64,000 nucleotides of DNA from Rhizophlyctis rosea (lineage: Eukaryota; Chytridiomycota; Chytridiomycetes; Rhizophlyctidales; Rhizophlyctidaceae): NCBI GenBank assembly GCA_027596075.1, contig JADGJC010000066.1:62001-126000 (forward strand), given 5' to 3'. Made by a program: the position numbers and the translations under genes. Positions 47,230 through 58,779 of this stretch are shown piece after piece. The first letter of the stretch is position 1. Every line of letters begins with the position of its first letter. The notes under the pieces were generated by a model. That model was not told where the DNA came from, did not search any database, and saw only the letters and a program-made list of their open reading frames with translations.

Positions 47230-48082
47230 TGCACTTCAGGTCATAGAGGGTCTGGCAACTCTGCGATCCATCCTTTGAGCAATCCAGACTGCCTGATGGA
47301 GCCCCATGATCATTCGACATACGGTATTGCAAGCTTCTACAGGGCTCTCCAGCTCCTCTCACTCGAAGGTTCATTGGTGCACTGATGGGTTCAGAATCCT
47401 GCGGCAGAATTTAGCAACGTCATGCCTTGATCGCACTGGCGAGGATGTCAGTTTGGATGACATTTTGCCTGGCTAGAGCTCGCAACATTGCAAATGCTTG
47501 GTAAGGAGGGTTGAAAGATAAAGAAGAGGAAGAAGAGTGGACCATCTGCCATGACCATCATCGACCCAGATGATTGGCTGAAGTTGACAGCGGACTCCAA
47601 ATTTCAATGCAAGCACTTCAAGAGTTCCAGTCGAATGCCCTTCAACATGGCGGTGAGCGCAATATGTGGGCACCGCATCTTATCATCATGTCCGACCCCT
47701 CTCCAATTTGAACATAAGCATTTGAGAAAGCGACCTCAATACTGATGCTTTGTTGGCTTGTCAGTAATCGGCTTCATGGCTGGAATGAAGGCATGATATC
47801 GAATTATAGAATCTCATCAAACAGGATACTTCGTTGGTGATGTATTCGCAATTGGGCGTTACGCGAATTGGTATGGCGATGTCATTCTTCAGACTAGCCG
47901 CTGGAGCTGATCCAAAATTGGAAATTCTCTTGTGCAGGATGATTATTCAAATCAGGCAGAGATTGATAACCGCCACAATCTCTCATAACTCCAAAATCGT
48001 ATCGATAGTTCAACAATCAAACCAGAGCAAGTACTATTTCCCCCCAATATAAACTAACATCTCTAGAGCCCTAGATCAATTA
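47230..48082. other. Intergenic stretch
   Basis: Nothing supported beyond short motif-free ORFs. Confidence 0.35.
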
Positions 48083-49435
48083 TCAATTACCACTTGCCAT
48101 CTCATCAACCCACGACCGCCTATAGCACTTCAGCACCCCGCGCGCTCCCGTCCGCTTCCCTTCACTATCTGTAGGATACTCCATCACAGTGAATGAATAT
48201 CCCTGCTTCATCTCACAAACCTCCCCCTCCCCACCTTCCAACTCGCCCATCCCGCCTCCCAACAAATGCAACGTTTTAGTCCCTTCAATTGGATCAAAGA
48301 CAGTAAATGACTCCCCCTTTTTGGCCAACATAACAAGCTCACGGTCCCAATCCGTTCCGTCCGCATCCCACAGACAACTCGACTTGATCTGATAGTTATG
48401 TCGGGTGCGAATATCGTAAAGATGGTTTCCGTGGAAGTCAAGAACCTCGATCCATTCCTTGAGGTATCTTGGTGCTGTGCAGGCAAGAAATAGGTTGAAA
48501 CGGCTCATTCGGATGTAGTGGATAGTGCAGGTTGTGCCATGCCTCCATTTAGGAGCATTGTAGGTGAAGATGCGGGTCTGATTGGCTAAACGTACGAGAT
48601 GGATGGAGAGAGTGCAGTCGGGATTGTTCGACTTGATGGCGTAGGCTAGAATGGTTTCGTTGAAGGCGACGGCTTGGCAGTCCTTGTATTTGAAGCGAAT
48701 CGATGAATTGCGAAGAGAGGTAACGAATACGGATGATGGGACACCGAATGACACATCCACCATGAAGTTTCCGCATACGGTTGGACATCTCAGGTGAAAC
48801 ACTCGTACATTCGCAAGTACGTGTCCAGTTTGGAAGTGACACATGTTTGTCTTACTGCCGTTAGACCAGCAGGCTACAAAGTCGGTTCGTACATGTTGGG
48901 GTGAATAGTGACCATGACCATGAACCCAGTGGCCCATATGCGCAGGTCGGAACGTCTGATTGGTTTGCGAATCGTTGAAGACTCCGTCGACTTTCACTTT
49001 TCGGTTTCCGTCCCGCGGCGATTCAATACACAGAACTTCTCCACTTATGAAGGAGCCGAGGAGAGCGGGGCCACCCTTGCCGCTTTCGAATGCGTTGGTG
49101 AGATCCCTAACGACATTCGCCTCCTTCCTCCGGAGCGATTCGCCCCGACCTACTTCTCCCAACACTGTGGGTTCCTCCCACTCTGGCTTCCAAGGATTCC
49201 ACCACGCAAACCACACTAGCGCTACATCCCTCCAATTCTCGTTCCCACGCATGACCGGCACGCAGTCTTCCGGGTATGCCTGGACGAACTTTGGCTTCCA
49301 GACCTGCTCGACGAAGCCGCTGCGGATAATGATGCTCCACTGTTTGCAGACGCGTTCGCAGGTCAGGACCGTGGGAACGGATGCGGAAGCGAAGATTGGG
49401 ACTAGGAGTTCTGGGAGGGTTGCTAGGTTAGGCAT
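48083..49435 (-). CDS. F-box protein, single exon
   Basis: Starting at the ATG at 49435 (upstream in-frame codons before it include no earlier ATG), the frame gives 450 residues. The F-box is at residues 1-45: MPNLATLPELLVPIFASASV, then VLTCERVCKQWSIII. The rest is a Trp- and aromatic-rich sequence with strand-like segments (VFVTSLRNSSIRFKYKD, WIEVLDFHGNHLYDIRT) that may form a beta-propeller-like substrate domain, though no WD signature is plain. It should act as a substrate adaptor of an SCF ubiquitin ligase through Skp1. The frame is intact, in contrast to the 20-27 kb family, and I see no close similarity to that family. Confidence 0.82.
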   Translation of the reverse strand: MPNLATLPELLVPIFASASVPTVLTCERVCKQWSIIIRSGFVEQVWKPKFVQAYPEDCVPVMRGNENWRDVALVWFAWWNPWKPEWEEPTVLGEVGRGESLRRKEANVVRDLTNAFESGKGGPALLGSFISGEVLCIESPRDGNRKVKVDGVFNDSQTNQTFRPAHMGHWVHGHGHYSPQHVRTDFVACWSNGSKTNMCHFQTGHVLANVRVFHLRCPTVCGNFMVDVSFGVPSSVFVTSLRNSSIRFKYKDCQAVAFNETILAYAIKSNNPDCTLSIHLVRLANQTRIFTYNAPKWRHGTTCTIHYIRMSRFNLFLACTAPRYLKEWIEVLDFHGNHLYDIRTRHNYQIKSSCLWDADGTDWDRELVMLAKKGESFTVFDPIEGTKTLHLLGGGMGELEGGEGEVCEMKQGYSFTVMEYPTDSEGKRTGARGVLKCYRRSWVDEMASGN

Positions 49436-50449
49436 GGTGTGGCGTGGTTGTGGGTGGGTGTAGGTGTTGGGATGTTGATTTTGTTTGATGTTTACGGCGG
49501 CTAGCTCTGGAGACTGTGATCGCCAATGGGTGTTTGTTAGGCTGTTTGTGTACGTTGTGGGCAGCAAGATTGCGAGTCCAACCGCGCAATATGACGTGCA
49601 ACATGTCTACGAAAGCCCACCTTTTCACGAAATTCCTGCTGTGGCAAATTAAAGTGGGTCCTATGTGTCCTTGGTCGATCCGCAGTTCGCGTAAAAGCAA
49701 AGTAAGATTGGGTAGTGGCAGCAGGAAAGCATCGGTTGGGAAGGTCGATGGTGGGTCGATGGCGAACTGAATGTAAATAATGGCTCGAGTGCTACTGAAT
49801 CGCAATTTTGCTGCGCCACAATATTTCCGCAGGAGGCACCGGGCCGGCACGCGCCTTGAATCTTCCCTGAACTTACGCGTGATAGCATCGCTTCATCGCA
49901 CACTAGTATTTCACTTATTTCCTTGTTTTTGCTCCTATGATAGTGTGGCAGCGCATACGAAGGTGGGTAGACGGTTGGTGGGTTTGGTTTGAAGGGCTGG
50001 GTTGGTGACTTTTGTGGAGATTTTGAGAAGAACTTCGGCAAGCATCTGGCAGGTGCGCCGAGCTGGTTGGTGGGTTTGAAGTGAGCAACATGACCGCAGA
50101 AGATCTTCTGGGGGTTGTTAGGGTCGAAATCTTGATTGGAGGTTTTACAAGAGCGTAGACAGTTCCTAGGTGGCTGCTTTTCGTGCGGTCGAATTTCCTT
50201 GGAAGTGCCTGTACCATTCTCACTCCACTTGCGAAGTTGATAACCTTGTTGCTTTTCGACATTTCAGGCGTTGCCGGGACATTTGGGATGCGTCTTGATA
50301 TGGGCAGACCTTCGTAAACGACCAAAGCGTTGCCAAATTCGCCGCAAATATCACAAAAGATACCACACAACTTGATCAGGTTTGTTGCAATCTTTTCAGC
50401 AATACGCGGCCATAACTCATTCATTAGGATCTCTCACAGAACCTCAAAG
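49436..50449. other. Upstream of the F-box gene; no supported gene
   Basis: A 140-codon (49428-49850) and a 169-codon (49915-50424) minus-strand ORF lie here but neither has motifs. The second begins MNELWPRIAEKIATNLIKL and could be part of an unrecognised gene. Confidence 0.3.
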
Positions 50450-51102
50450 GTCTCTCGAATCTGCTGAAAAGAGATGAATACCTCATCGATCAACTTCGCA
50501 TCTAAGTTCAAGCGCGAACGACGGAATTGTGATTATGCTGGTCGCTTCGTGGAGAGGATAAAGACTGCGGGCAATGAAAAGCGGACGAGCAACTATGATG
50601 CCAATGCTACGTGAGTGCGCTACTGCGACACTTGTTCAGTGATAGATGACGGCTTACTGATATCTTGTTGATTTAGATACTTTGAGTAAGTTGCATCAGA
50701 TTTGGGAAGGGGAATGCAAACGTATCGGGAAAACATCGAGGTTTGTTTACTTTTGTCCAGGTGATGGGATGGGACTTGAAATAACAGCTTACTCGCTCGA
50801 ATCAAATAGGAATTGGAAATGACCATTCCAAACATGTTCATGCAACATCACTACTCGCCGGAAGGTATGGGTCCGAAGGCAGCATCTCGATTGCTTTGAC
50901 GCGTGGATGCTAATCTATGCACAAATGTCACAGTCCTTCAAGAAGTCATGAAACACTAGAACCGGCCATTCCTCGCCATAGCAGGCAGGATCGCGGGGGT
51001 ACATGACGCCATCGAAGAGCAAGGGAAGCTGTTCGCGGACTACAAGCGGAAAGTTTTGAGTGATGATTATGATGATGGTCAGGGGGTTTTGGGGCGAGGC
51101 AG
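50450..51102 (+). pseudogene. Nucleoporin Nup58/Nup49-like pseudogene
   Basis: Exon-like blocks in order match the coiled-coil region of the p58/Nup49 nucleoporins as I know the family. They are MNTSSINFASKFKRERRN, DYAGRFVERIKTAGNEKR and ANAT before a GTGAGT donor; ELEMTIPNMF and HHYSPE before GTATGG; then VLQEVMKH, a TAG stop (50958-50960), and NRPFLAIAGRIAGVHDAIEEQ plus LFADYKRKVLSDDYDD. The TAG replaces what would be CAG (Gln) and everything after it remains in frame. The region expected to connect the first two blocks (near 50676-50745) does not join cleanly. FG repeats expected N-terminally were not found. The copy looks like a partial, inactivated duplicate; a functional gene should lie elsewhere. 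Confidence 0.6.
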
Positions 51103-52059
51103 GTGAGTTAGCTCAAGGCTCGCGAGTCCCACGGATTGTGGAACATGTTGATGGAGATGGTCGATCTATGTGCTGGTGGCTCATCGCATTGAGTCGCATG
51201 AGGGGGCATCGTCGGGGGCGTATGCTGGGATGGTGGAACTCGTGATCGAGCCACGGAACTTTCCAACACAAACAGTGCGCGGTCTTTCACATTCGTCGCA
51301 CATTTCCACCCTGATCGTAAATTGGCAACTCATCATACGATTTTCGTCCTTGTTTCGCAGGTCCTTGTGCGGGCGGAGTGAGTAGATGTTGGTGGTTGTA
51401 AGTATCGGCAAGCGGTCGAACGGTCATGCGCTGCGATTTATGGAGACAGAAACACTGACTGTGGCACGCAGTTAAACAGGTGAACTGAGGAAAGAGGTTT
51501 GTTAAGAAGGACAGTAAGGGTCGCTAGAAGCGGCGAAGAGGAGGCAAGGTAATGGGGAGCTGTAAATATAGAATTATGGGGGAAGCGGAGGCGCTCCAAT
51601 TGGTAGCATCGTCGATTATTCCAACCCATCCCCAAATCTGCTCCGCAGTCTTTTCCATGAAACGCCTTGGATAGGGACACTGAATCCTCTGAAAATCAGA
51701 AGTGCAAGCCAGCACTGGTATATCGCCAACACCATATCATCCCGTAACAAAACGTTGAACTTCAGTATTACAAACTGCTACCACAAAGCAAACGCAAAAG
51801 CGAGTCCCATATGACTGAACTTGTTCCACCATAAACCATTCTATGTATGCAAGTCCATCTCCATATTATCAATAAGAGCATCACATCACACAATATTACA
51901 TGAAAAATGCTATTCTAGGGTCTTGAAAAAACGGGAACCTATGGATATCTGCTAAACAATCGAGCTCAGTGCATTAAGGCGGGGAGGGTGCAGTCCAAAA
52001 GTCGTATGCACTTTGCATCAAACGCGAGTATCAGGTGATGTCCACAGCCACCCGTAACG
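51103..52059. other. Intergenic stretch
   Basis: Nothing supported. Confidence 0.35.
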
Positions 52060-52074
52060 GTGGCAAGTACAAAA

Positions 52075-52320
52075 CAGGAGGCAACCCGTCTTAGGGGCAT
52101 TAGCGGCCTGCAACCTTGCGACACAAAAAGGTCGCAGTGCGTGTATACCCCAAACTGTTGTCGTCGGCATCACATAGACTGAACTGGCCTCCCCAAGTTT
52201 CGACAATAGCACAGGTGTTACCTACCTCATAAGAACCGGGAACGTCAACGGTCAGGAGGAGACCGGAGTTCGACCGGTCGCCTTGATTGCTAGGAGCCGG
52301 ACCGTGGCTCGACCAGCCGT
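52075..52320 (-). pseudogene. Coding-like fragment, unknown family
   Basis: A minus-strand frame reads GDRSNSGLLLTVDVPGSYEV, then NTCAIVETWGGQFSLCDADDNSLGYTRTATF and LCRKVAGR with a stop. It has three cysteines and a beta-rich pattern typical of a folded domain. Upstream, an exon-like piece (VIPSTFTEFTRLNSAAFQGR) after a GTAAGT/CTCTAG intron is in another frame, ending in a stop where this frame should take over. It may be a one-base-shifted gene. I do not recognise it. Confidence 0.35.
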
Positions 52321-53121
52321 CCTTGGAAGGCCGCAGAATTGAGGCGAGTGAACTCGGTGAATGTGGACGGGATTACTAGAGTTGGAAAGAAGAAAGGAGT
52401 CAGTCTCTATTTTGGACAAAGTAACCACTGGTACTGACTTACCAGGTGAGAAAACAGTATTTGGATATGGAGTGTTGATGTGGGCATGTCGTTCTCGACT
52501 GTGCGCTTTCCAAGTTTGTGTGGACAGGGGCCCAGGGGATTGTGGGACTTTGTGGGATGCAATGACTGTCCTGGGATCTGCAGTCTTTGATTGGTCTGTG
52601 ATGAGCAGAAGTTTACATAACCGTGCCCCCAAAAGCCACGTGAATGTTTGTTAAATAAACCACGCCACCCAACATCGCCAGTTTGTCCGCAGCATGGCAC
52701 CTTCAAGGTTCAAGGGAAGTTCGCTCCTCGGGTTCTCCTTTGTGAGATCTCTCATTCCCACGCTTATGCTCGCGATCGCATCCCCGCGTTAAGAACGCAA
52801 CAAGAACGCTCGTGCAGAAAAGTTGCTACAGATACGTTGTGCAGAACCTCTCACTCGGTATGCTCTCCTAGTTACGTTTGTGTGGGTGGTGGTGGGCGGG
52901 TCAGCACAGGTTGATGAAATTGCTTGTGTCGCACGCGTTGATGAAGTGAGGAAAGTAGATAACGAAACCAACCTTGCACGGATCTGGCTGCGATTCCTAC
53001 AGTCTCACGCGTGCAGTTGGTCATATGGGCCAAGATACTTGGTCAACCTGCATGCTTGTGCACCGCAACTGGCCTCTACTAACCTCTCTACTAACCTCAT
53101 GGCAATCCAGCTACAAAGACA

Positions 53122-55006
53122 ATGATTGAAACCGTACAGGGAGAGCTACATCCGAAGCGGACGGTATGCAGCGCCACTCATTAGTGCAACGACTCATACC
53201 CAGCAAACTTGTTGCTAACTTGATGTGAGCAGTATCTCAGCGAGACCAATGATCCCGTTTCAAACTGGACGTGTACAGTGAGTGTGGATAGGCTCCTAAC
53301 GTCGAATTGTTTTTGGCCAACTCATTGCAAATATTTGCTGGCAGTCTCTGTACACATTCTTCTTCCCCATGGTGGAAGATTCAACTACCCGCTTGTGTAC
53401 CGTTCTCACGACCAACGGTCTGTCGATACTGGAAACCCCAATTCATCATGTGACCAACAAATGCAGCAACATCACTGTTTTACTCAATGGCAAACCATCG
53501 GCGGTATATGCCTGCAAGCGAGCAGCCAGAGCGACCGATATTCGACGCTTTGACATCGCAGGTATTTTGGATCGCGGAAGGTCGGAAACACCATGTTCAG
53601 CGGAGCTCTATGACATGACTATGCCAGAACCCCAACACACCGACTCAACAAAGAAACCAAATGCGACGCCCGCAGTCCCTGCACGTTTTCCTGACGCCAA
53701 AGAAGCTCCCACAACTGCACCGACGGACGGGCAAGGGGAAGAAGAACCGGATTTGCTGGAAGATTTCATGAAGGACGTGAACTCGAAGGTGCAACGTGTG
53801 AACGACACTGTCCCGCAGTCACCAACCAATTGGATCACCAATACTCAACCAATGGGTGACGACGACGAGGCGGATGATGATGATGGGGTGGGAAGCGACT
53901 CGGAGGATATCATCGCCGCCACCGCCAAGAAGCTCGCCGCAAAACGTACGGATCTCGCACAAGTGGATCATTCTGCCCAGCGCTACGAGCCATTCAGGGA
54001 GAACTTTTACGTGGAACCTCAGGAGCTTCAGAATTTGACGGAGGAGCAGGTGGATGAAAAACGGGCTGCATTGGTTGGGATCAAAGTGCGTGGGGTGGAT
54101 TGTCCTGAAGCGATTGAGGAGTGGACGTCTGATGAGGAGGAAGATGAGATGTCGACGTCGGTATCGTCCTCAGAAACCCGCGAACCTGCGTCGTCCCTGT
54201 CGCCGTCTTCCCGCATCTCTTCCGACGCTGGATCATCGCCCGGTCAGCGCAGCTCCAAGGGTTCCATCGTACACTCTCTTTCATCCAATGATTCGTCGGT
54301 TGGGTGGGATGGACAACCAAAGTATCATGATTGGGACCCGGAGTGGGACAAGGATCATGTTACGCCGCCGAAATCAACGGGTCAGCAGACCCTCCAACGA
54401 GCTGCATCCCCGTACATCGACCCGCCGTTCTTCCCTTCCCATTCTGACTCTCACATGCAAAAGGAGTCGACACGTGACCCCCGCCTTGGCAAGTCTCTGG
54501 CCTCGCCGTCGGCGGAGGCGTGGGAGCGCGCGAGGGAGGAGATTGATGCTTTGGAGCGGGCGAAGTTTGGTGCGGAGGGAGATGAGGATGGGATGGATGA
54601 GGGGATTGCGGTTGAGGATGTTGGTGAGTAGTCTGTAGATTGATGAGTGATTCGAGAAGGTTTGGGCGGGACCTGGGATATGCGCTTGGTTCGTTGGTCA
54701 TTCATATGGTACATTATCTGATTGATCCCCTTTTCTTCAATTGATCCAGAGGCGATGTTCAATGAGATGCCGACGAAGATGACGGGTTTGACGCTTGTTG
54801 AGGGGGGTGGAGGGAGTATGATGGAGGACGGGCCGGTGTTGGGTTTGATGGTGGATGACTTGGAGGTTGGTGGGAGTGGTGGGGCGGTGGTGGATGAGAG
54901 TGGTGGGGAGACGGAAACTGTGGATGGGAAGGAGGGGACGGCTGTTGAGAGTGTGGATGAGGTTGCTTTGAATGCGTTGTTTCAGGATTTGATTGGGAAT
55001 GTTTGA
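53122..55006 (+). CDS. Chimeric protein with the N-terminal flank of Prp5/DDX46 but no helicase core
   Basis: Exons 53122-53163, 53233-53277, 53345-54623 and 54750-55006 join in phase and give 540 residues. The first 110 residues (with THHVTNKCSNITVLLNGK-type pattern at about residue 62) look like a separate small domain of unknown type. From about residue 125 the protein shows the blocks that precede the DEAD-box core in Prp5/DDX46, in order: DLLEDFMKDV, an acidic stretch, LAQVDHSAQRYEPFRENFYVE (split here for length: VDHS, then YEPFRENFYVE), LTEEQVDEKR, and GIKVRGVDCPEAIEEW. In Prp5 the helicase follows at once; here the next residues are DEEEDEMSTSVSSSE and a long Ser/Pro-rich acidic tail. 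The Q-motif, Walker A and DEAD motifs are absent. It may be a decoy or regulator of U2 snRNP or a fusion product. A start at the later ATG at 53621 would give only the Prp5-like part. Confidence 0.65.
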
Positions 55007-55559
55007 TATGGGTTGCGGGTTCTGTTGTGGAGTTTGAGCAATGCAAATGCATGGGCGGACGGTTGGGAGTCAATACCTTGTGATGTGAAGATACCGTAAA
55101 AATATATCATGACAGTATTTCGTTTGCACAAGTAAATGTTGTAGCTTTGTCTGCGTGTGTTGTGGTGGAATGATTTTGGCATCAACCCAGCTTTTTTGGG
55201 TTTGAGGGGGCAGAAATGTTGCTTCTTTATAATCTGCATGTTCAACTTGCTTCAGATTGGAGGCCGAAACCATTGAGAACAGGCGTCGACTATTGAACCC
55301 TGACAAAGTCGGATGTGACGGCGCTGTTATAAATATAAACAGCTGCCCGCCTCAACCTTGAGACTTAAGAAGGTCTCACCAATCTCGAACCCCTTTGTGC
55401 AAACTTCTTACCAAATGCTCCTTTCACGTGTCTCTACAACAACCATGAAGATCTTCTAGGCCTGGTAGCAGTACATTGATGGAATAGATTCTCAAATGGG
55501 ATAGTGACTGACACATGCCAATCGGATCATATGGCGCCTTCCTTGCATCGACTGATAAT
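55007..55559. other. Intergenic stretch
   Basis: Nothing supported. Confidence 0.35.
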
Positions 55560-55599
55560 CGTACCTCCTGTTCTCCGCCCATTTCTCGAAACCAAAACC

Positions 55600-56150
55600 A
55601 ACCCAGATGCTCAATCAGGGCTTCACACCCACCCACGCCCCCAACCTCCACACTCTGCTAAAGCAGAGCCTCCTCCTCCTCCAACCCCTCCAACACCCCC
55701 CAAAACCCCCGCTCCCACACTTCCGCAACCTCGTCATAGAGCCAGACCTAACACAAACCCTTCCCCCAAACACAGCCTTCCTCCACATGCCCCACATCTG
55801 TCCCTCAACCCGCTTCCTCATTGGCACCATCGCTGGGCCCATCATCGTCAGGCGTAATTCGGCGTTATTGACCAAGCGCCTTGCTGCGCATCGCCACATC
55901 AGCGTCACCTGTCGCCAAAATCAACCTCGTCACATCCTCAAACCCCTTCCCTGCCGCCACACTAAGCATAAAGCCCAACGTATTCCTCTCCACCTCCGTC
56001 TCCCCAACATACATCTCGAGAACCCGTGTTTCCGTATCAGGGTCAAAAGAAGATCGTATGCCCTTATGGAACAATAGTCAAACCCAGTGTCTTCTCCATA
56101 CGTATACCACAATTGTACCATGGCAGGCACAACTTTTAAAATGGCAGTTG
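55600..56150 (-). pseudogene. Decayed coding fragment, possib ankyrin-like
   Basis: A minus-strand frame at 56074-55865 reads RSSFDPDTETRVLEMYVGETEV, continuing NTLGFMLSVAAGKGFEDVT and LILATGDADVAMRSKAL before a stop. A second frame continues as VNNAELRLTMMGPAMVP. The GFEDVTRLILATGDADV stretch resembles an ankyrin helix pair. The frame changes between the pieces and there is no obvious intron. It lies just downstream of the PARG-like gene on the same strand. Confidence 0.35.
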
Positions 56151-56198
56151 CTCCTCAGCATTGCATCACGGGAAGAGCCTATATGTATTGAACGTCTT

Positions 56199-57188
56199 TC
56201 AACCTAACAAAACATTTCGAAACCTAATCAAATTCCCTTCCCCTCTCGTGTCCAGAATGGCAAAATCAACATGATCAAACCACCCTGCGAATTCCTCCTC
56301 TCCCAACACTTGTTTGAACAACATTGCCACCTCCGGTGCCGGATTCCCATATGCCCCACAGCCGAAAGCTCCCAGCAAGAGATCCCGATGTCCCGTAATA
56401 ATCCCAATCCGCAACATCGCACGTATCTTCTCGGCCATGATCTGTCTATCCCTATCACAATACCGAGCATATTGATCAAGCTTGGGACCCTTCAACGCCG
56501 CCACAGCTACGAAATCCAAAAACACCCGATTGTGAGGATCCATCACTCTAAACCCCGTCCCCTCATTATGTCGAATCACCAGCACGTTAGGGGTATATAT
56601 CCCTCCAGCAACAGGCATAGGATACCTCCACCTACGGGTGGTGTCAAGCTTGAAGGGGTCAGAAAGAGCGAGGTCGTAGGTGGTTCGATAGAATAGTTGC
56701 TCCTCTTGGGCTGCACTGCCATTTTGCCAGCCGCCGCCGGGTTTGAATTGGGAGGCCATGTTGAGGATGAGGGGGTTGAGACCTTCCTTTCGTTTGAGAT
56801 GGATGGCGATGTCGAGGGTGTCGCCGGCAAAGATGCGGGGGCTTATTGGGGGTGGTGGTGGGGATAGAGTTGGAATAGATGGAGTTTGGGAAGTGGATGT
56901 GGTGAGGTCGGGTGAAGTGGAGATGGAGCTGGAGGCATCTTGTATCGAAGGAGAAGTAGCTGCTTCAGTTGGAATAGCGGAAGCCGATGGTGGCGGTGCT
57001 GCATCGGGACGGGCTATAGGTTCCAAAGTTCGGAACATCTGCGTTTGACGAGCAGAAGCGATTAGCGCGTCGGTGTATTGTGGATCCTCCAATAGTGACT
57101 TGAAGCGGGAGCGAGTGTTTTGACAGATGGCTGCTCGTTGCTCCCGGCTCATTCGGGCTGGGCGAGCATTTGGTCCCTTTGGTGGCAT
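56199..57188 (-). CDS. TIGR02452/DUF2263-type poly(ADP-ribose) glycohydrolase-like protein
   Basis: A single exon of 329 residues with ATG at 57188. After a Ser/Pro-rich linker (about 60-115), the macrodomain-like core begins with LNPLILNMASQFKPGGG. The signature GGG-x7-QEE occupies residues 151-163, where the glutamates of QEE are the catalytic residues in PARG enzymes. LLGAFGCGAYGNP near residue 280 is the second phosphate-binding loop of this family. The C-terminus has WFDHVDFAILD. Both signature blocks are intact, so activity in removing ADP-ribose from proteins is expected. Members are called microbial-type PARG. The N-terminal basic segment (MPPKGPNARPARMSREQRAA) starts the family's usual helical cap. 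Confidence 0.9.
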   Translation of the reverse strand: MPPKGPNARPARMSREQRAAICQNTRSRFKSLLEDPQYTDALIASARQTQMFRTLEPIARPDAAPPPSASAIPTEAATSPSIQDASSSISTSPDLTTSTSQTPSIPTLSPPPPPISPRIFAGDTLDIAIHLKRKEGLNPLILNMASQFKPGGGWQNGSAAQEEQLFYRTTYDLALSDPFKLDTTRRWRYPMPVAGGIYTPNVLVIRHNEGTGFRVMDPHNRVFLDFVAVAALKGPKLDQYARYCDRDRQIMAEKIRAMLRIGIITGHRDLLLGAFGCGAYGNPAPEVAMLFKQVLGEEEFAGWFDHVDFAILDTRGEGNLIRFRNVLLG

Positions 57189-58259
57189 GGTGGTTGTATT
57201 ATCGGCTGTTAGAAAAATTGAAGTGCAGAGTGTGCTAGTTACGCGCTAGATGATTTCCTTGTTGACCAGCTTTGACTCTGTTCCTGCAGAAGCTTGCAGA
57301 TTGTCGAGTCTCGTTTTATTTGGGCAATTGATGGTGGTGGCGAAGTGACGGAACCCAACGCGACTGCGCAATGTCAGTATGTCAATGTCGCAGATGAATG
57401 TATACAACAGACCTCCGACAATCTCCGAACCTTCAAAGTCCATGACATCAAATCTTGCTGACAGCCAACCTTGCCGGCTTGGAATCCTGACCAGAAATCA
57501 CTTGAGTGAGCCATAGAGTGGTGGCTTAGTTCGAGTGGCAATAGCACCTTCCGGATCCGGAATGTGTTAATCTCCCTAAGGTTTGATGTCACGGACTTCG
57601 AACCAACACGACGGGCCTCAATTCTGTCCAACCTTGCTCATTGTCACCTCGCTTTCTCACGCTCAACAATCTTACAATCTTTGAACTTCTTGAGTGCAGC
57701 ATCGACAAAGTAGTCAAAGTCTACGCCGTTCCCGGCAAACAGTCAATAGCCAGCATCCTCCTCTCTATAGCCGTGAAGTACGCGGAAACTGGACCCAAAC
57801 GTTATTCGCGGCTGGCGATTCTAAAATTCTAAACGATGCTCATTGCGGAAATTTATCAGTCGACGTTGCATCATAATATCGCTACCGACTGTATACTTGA
57901 CAGCGGGATAAGGTACTTAGTCTCCCTTAGGGCGGGCGGTCTGCTTGCTGGTGGATGAGTGCAAGCGGGGGCTTAAAGATGTGGGATCAGTTGGCGCACT
58001 GGCCTCGGTGAAGTCCCACTCCACCGGCGGAAGTCTTCTACAGGGTGTCATCACATCCAATCCTGAATCTCCCGAAGGAGCTGCCTCACTCCACTCCTCT
58101 GTCATCAAGTGAAGTAGCTCCGATTGACTTGCTTGAGGCAGGTCTCGTCGCAAAGTCCCAATTCCGACACAATTTCTGATTGGCCAGTACTTGAAACTAT
58201 GTGAGAATTGTAGCCAACCCTTTTTCTTATCTAGGGACTTCCGGAACGCGTCATAAGCA
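57189..58259. other. Intergenic stretch upstream of the lipase relic
   Basis: No gene supported. A plus-strand frame at about 57641-57832 (starting FLTLNNLTIFELLECSIDKVV) is protein-like and could be another relic exon of the genes that follow. Confidence 0.35.
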
Positions 58260-58756
58260 AAGTGTTGGGAGTGTTTCCTAGTTCCGAGTTTGACGACGAT
58301 GGAACGTCGATAGATGAATTATGGTTCTGGGCGTTGCAGAAGACGCCGCTCGCAGATATGCGATCGGACAAGCTCTACCCACCTGGGACTGTGTAAGTAT
58401 CGATGAAGTTCACACTTGTTTTCCAAATCTATCCGCAAATGGCGTCACTCAAGCAACTCTTTTGATGCAGGTACTGGATCGATGCAATGTCTCCAATAGC
58501 CTTATCCTCAGTCTGGGAACTCAGCGCCATCATACTACCTATTGGTCAGGTGCCCACGGCAGCCCACCCCCGTCACGCTTCACATGGTGGAGGACGTTGA
58601 GGCGATTTCATCTTTTCAAAATCTATGTTCATGGATCAGTAAGTGCTATTCTGTTGTCAGTCAGTGCCGATTTGGTAGGCTGATTCATGTGCCGTGCAGT
58701 GCTCCCAACCGATACGAAATCAGCCTCCAAAACTTCGTTGCCGCCATGAGCTCATA
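58260..58756 (+). pseudogene. Class 3 lipase C-terminal fragment, decayed
   Basis: The frame reads VFPSSEFDDDGTSIDELWFWAL, then MRSDKLYPPGTV, interrupted by a GTAAGT...GCAG intron, then YWIDAMSPIALSSVWELSA. The LYPPG block followed by TLHMVEDVEAISSFQNLCSW (another frame), then APNRYEISLQNF near the end, matches the C-terminal third of class 3 (diacylglycerol-type) lipases as I know them. It takes two frame changes to read these blocks in order. The catalytic GHSLG part was not found upstream. It is a broken fragment. Confidence 0.5.
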
Positions 58757-58779
58757 GGTGTTATGCACTCCATCTCCAA

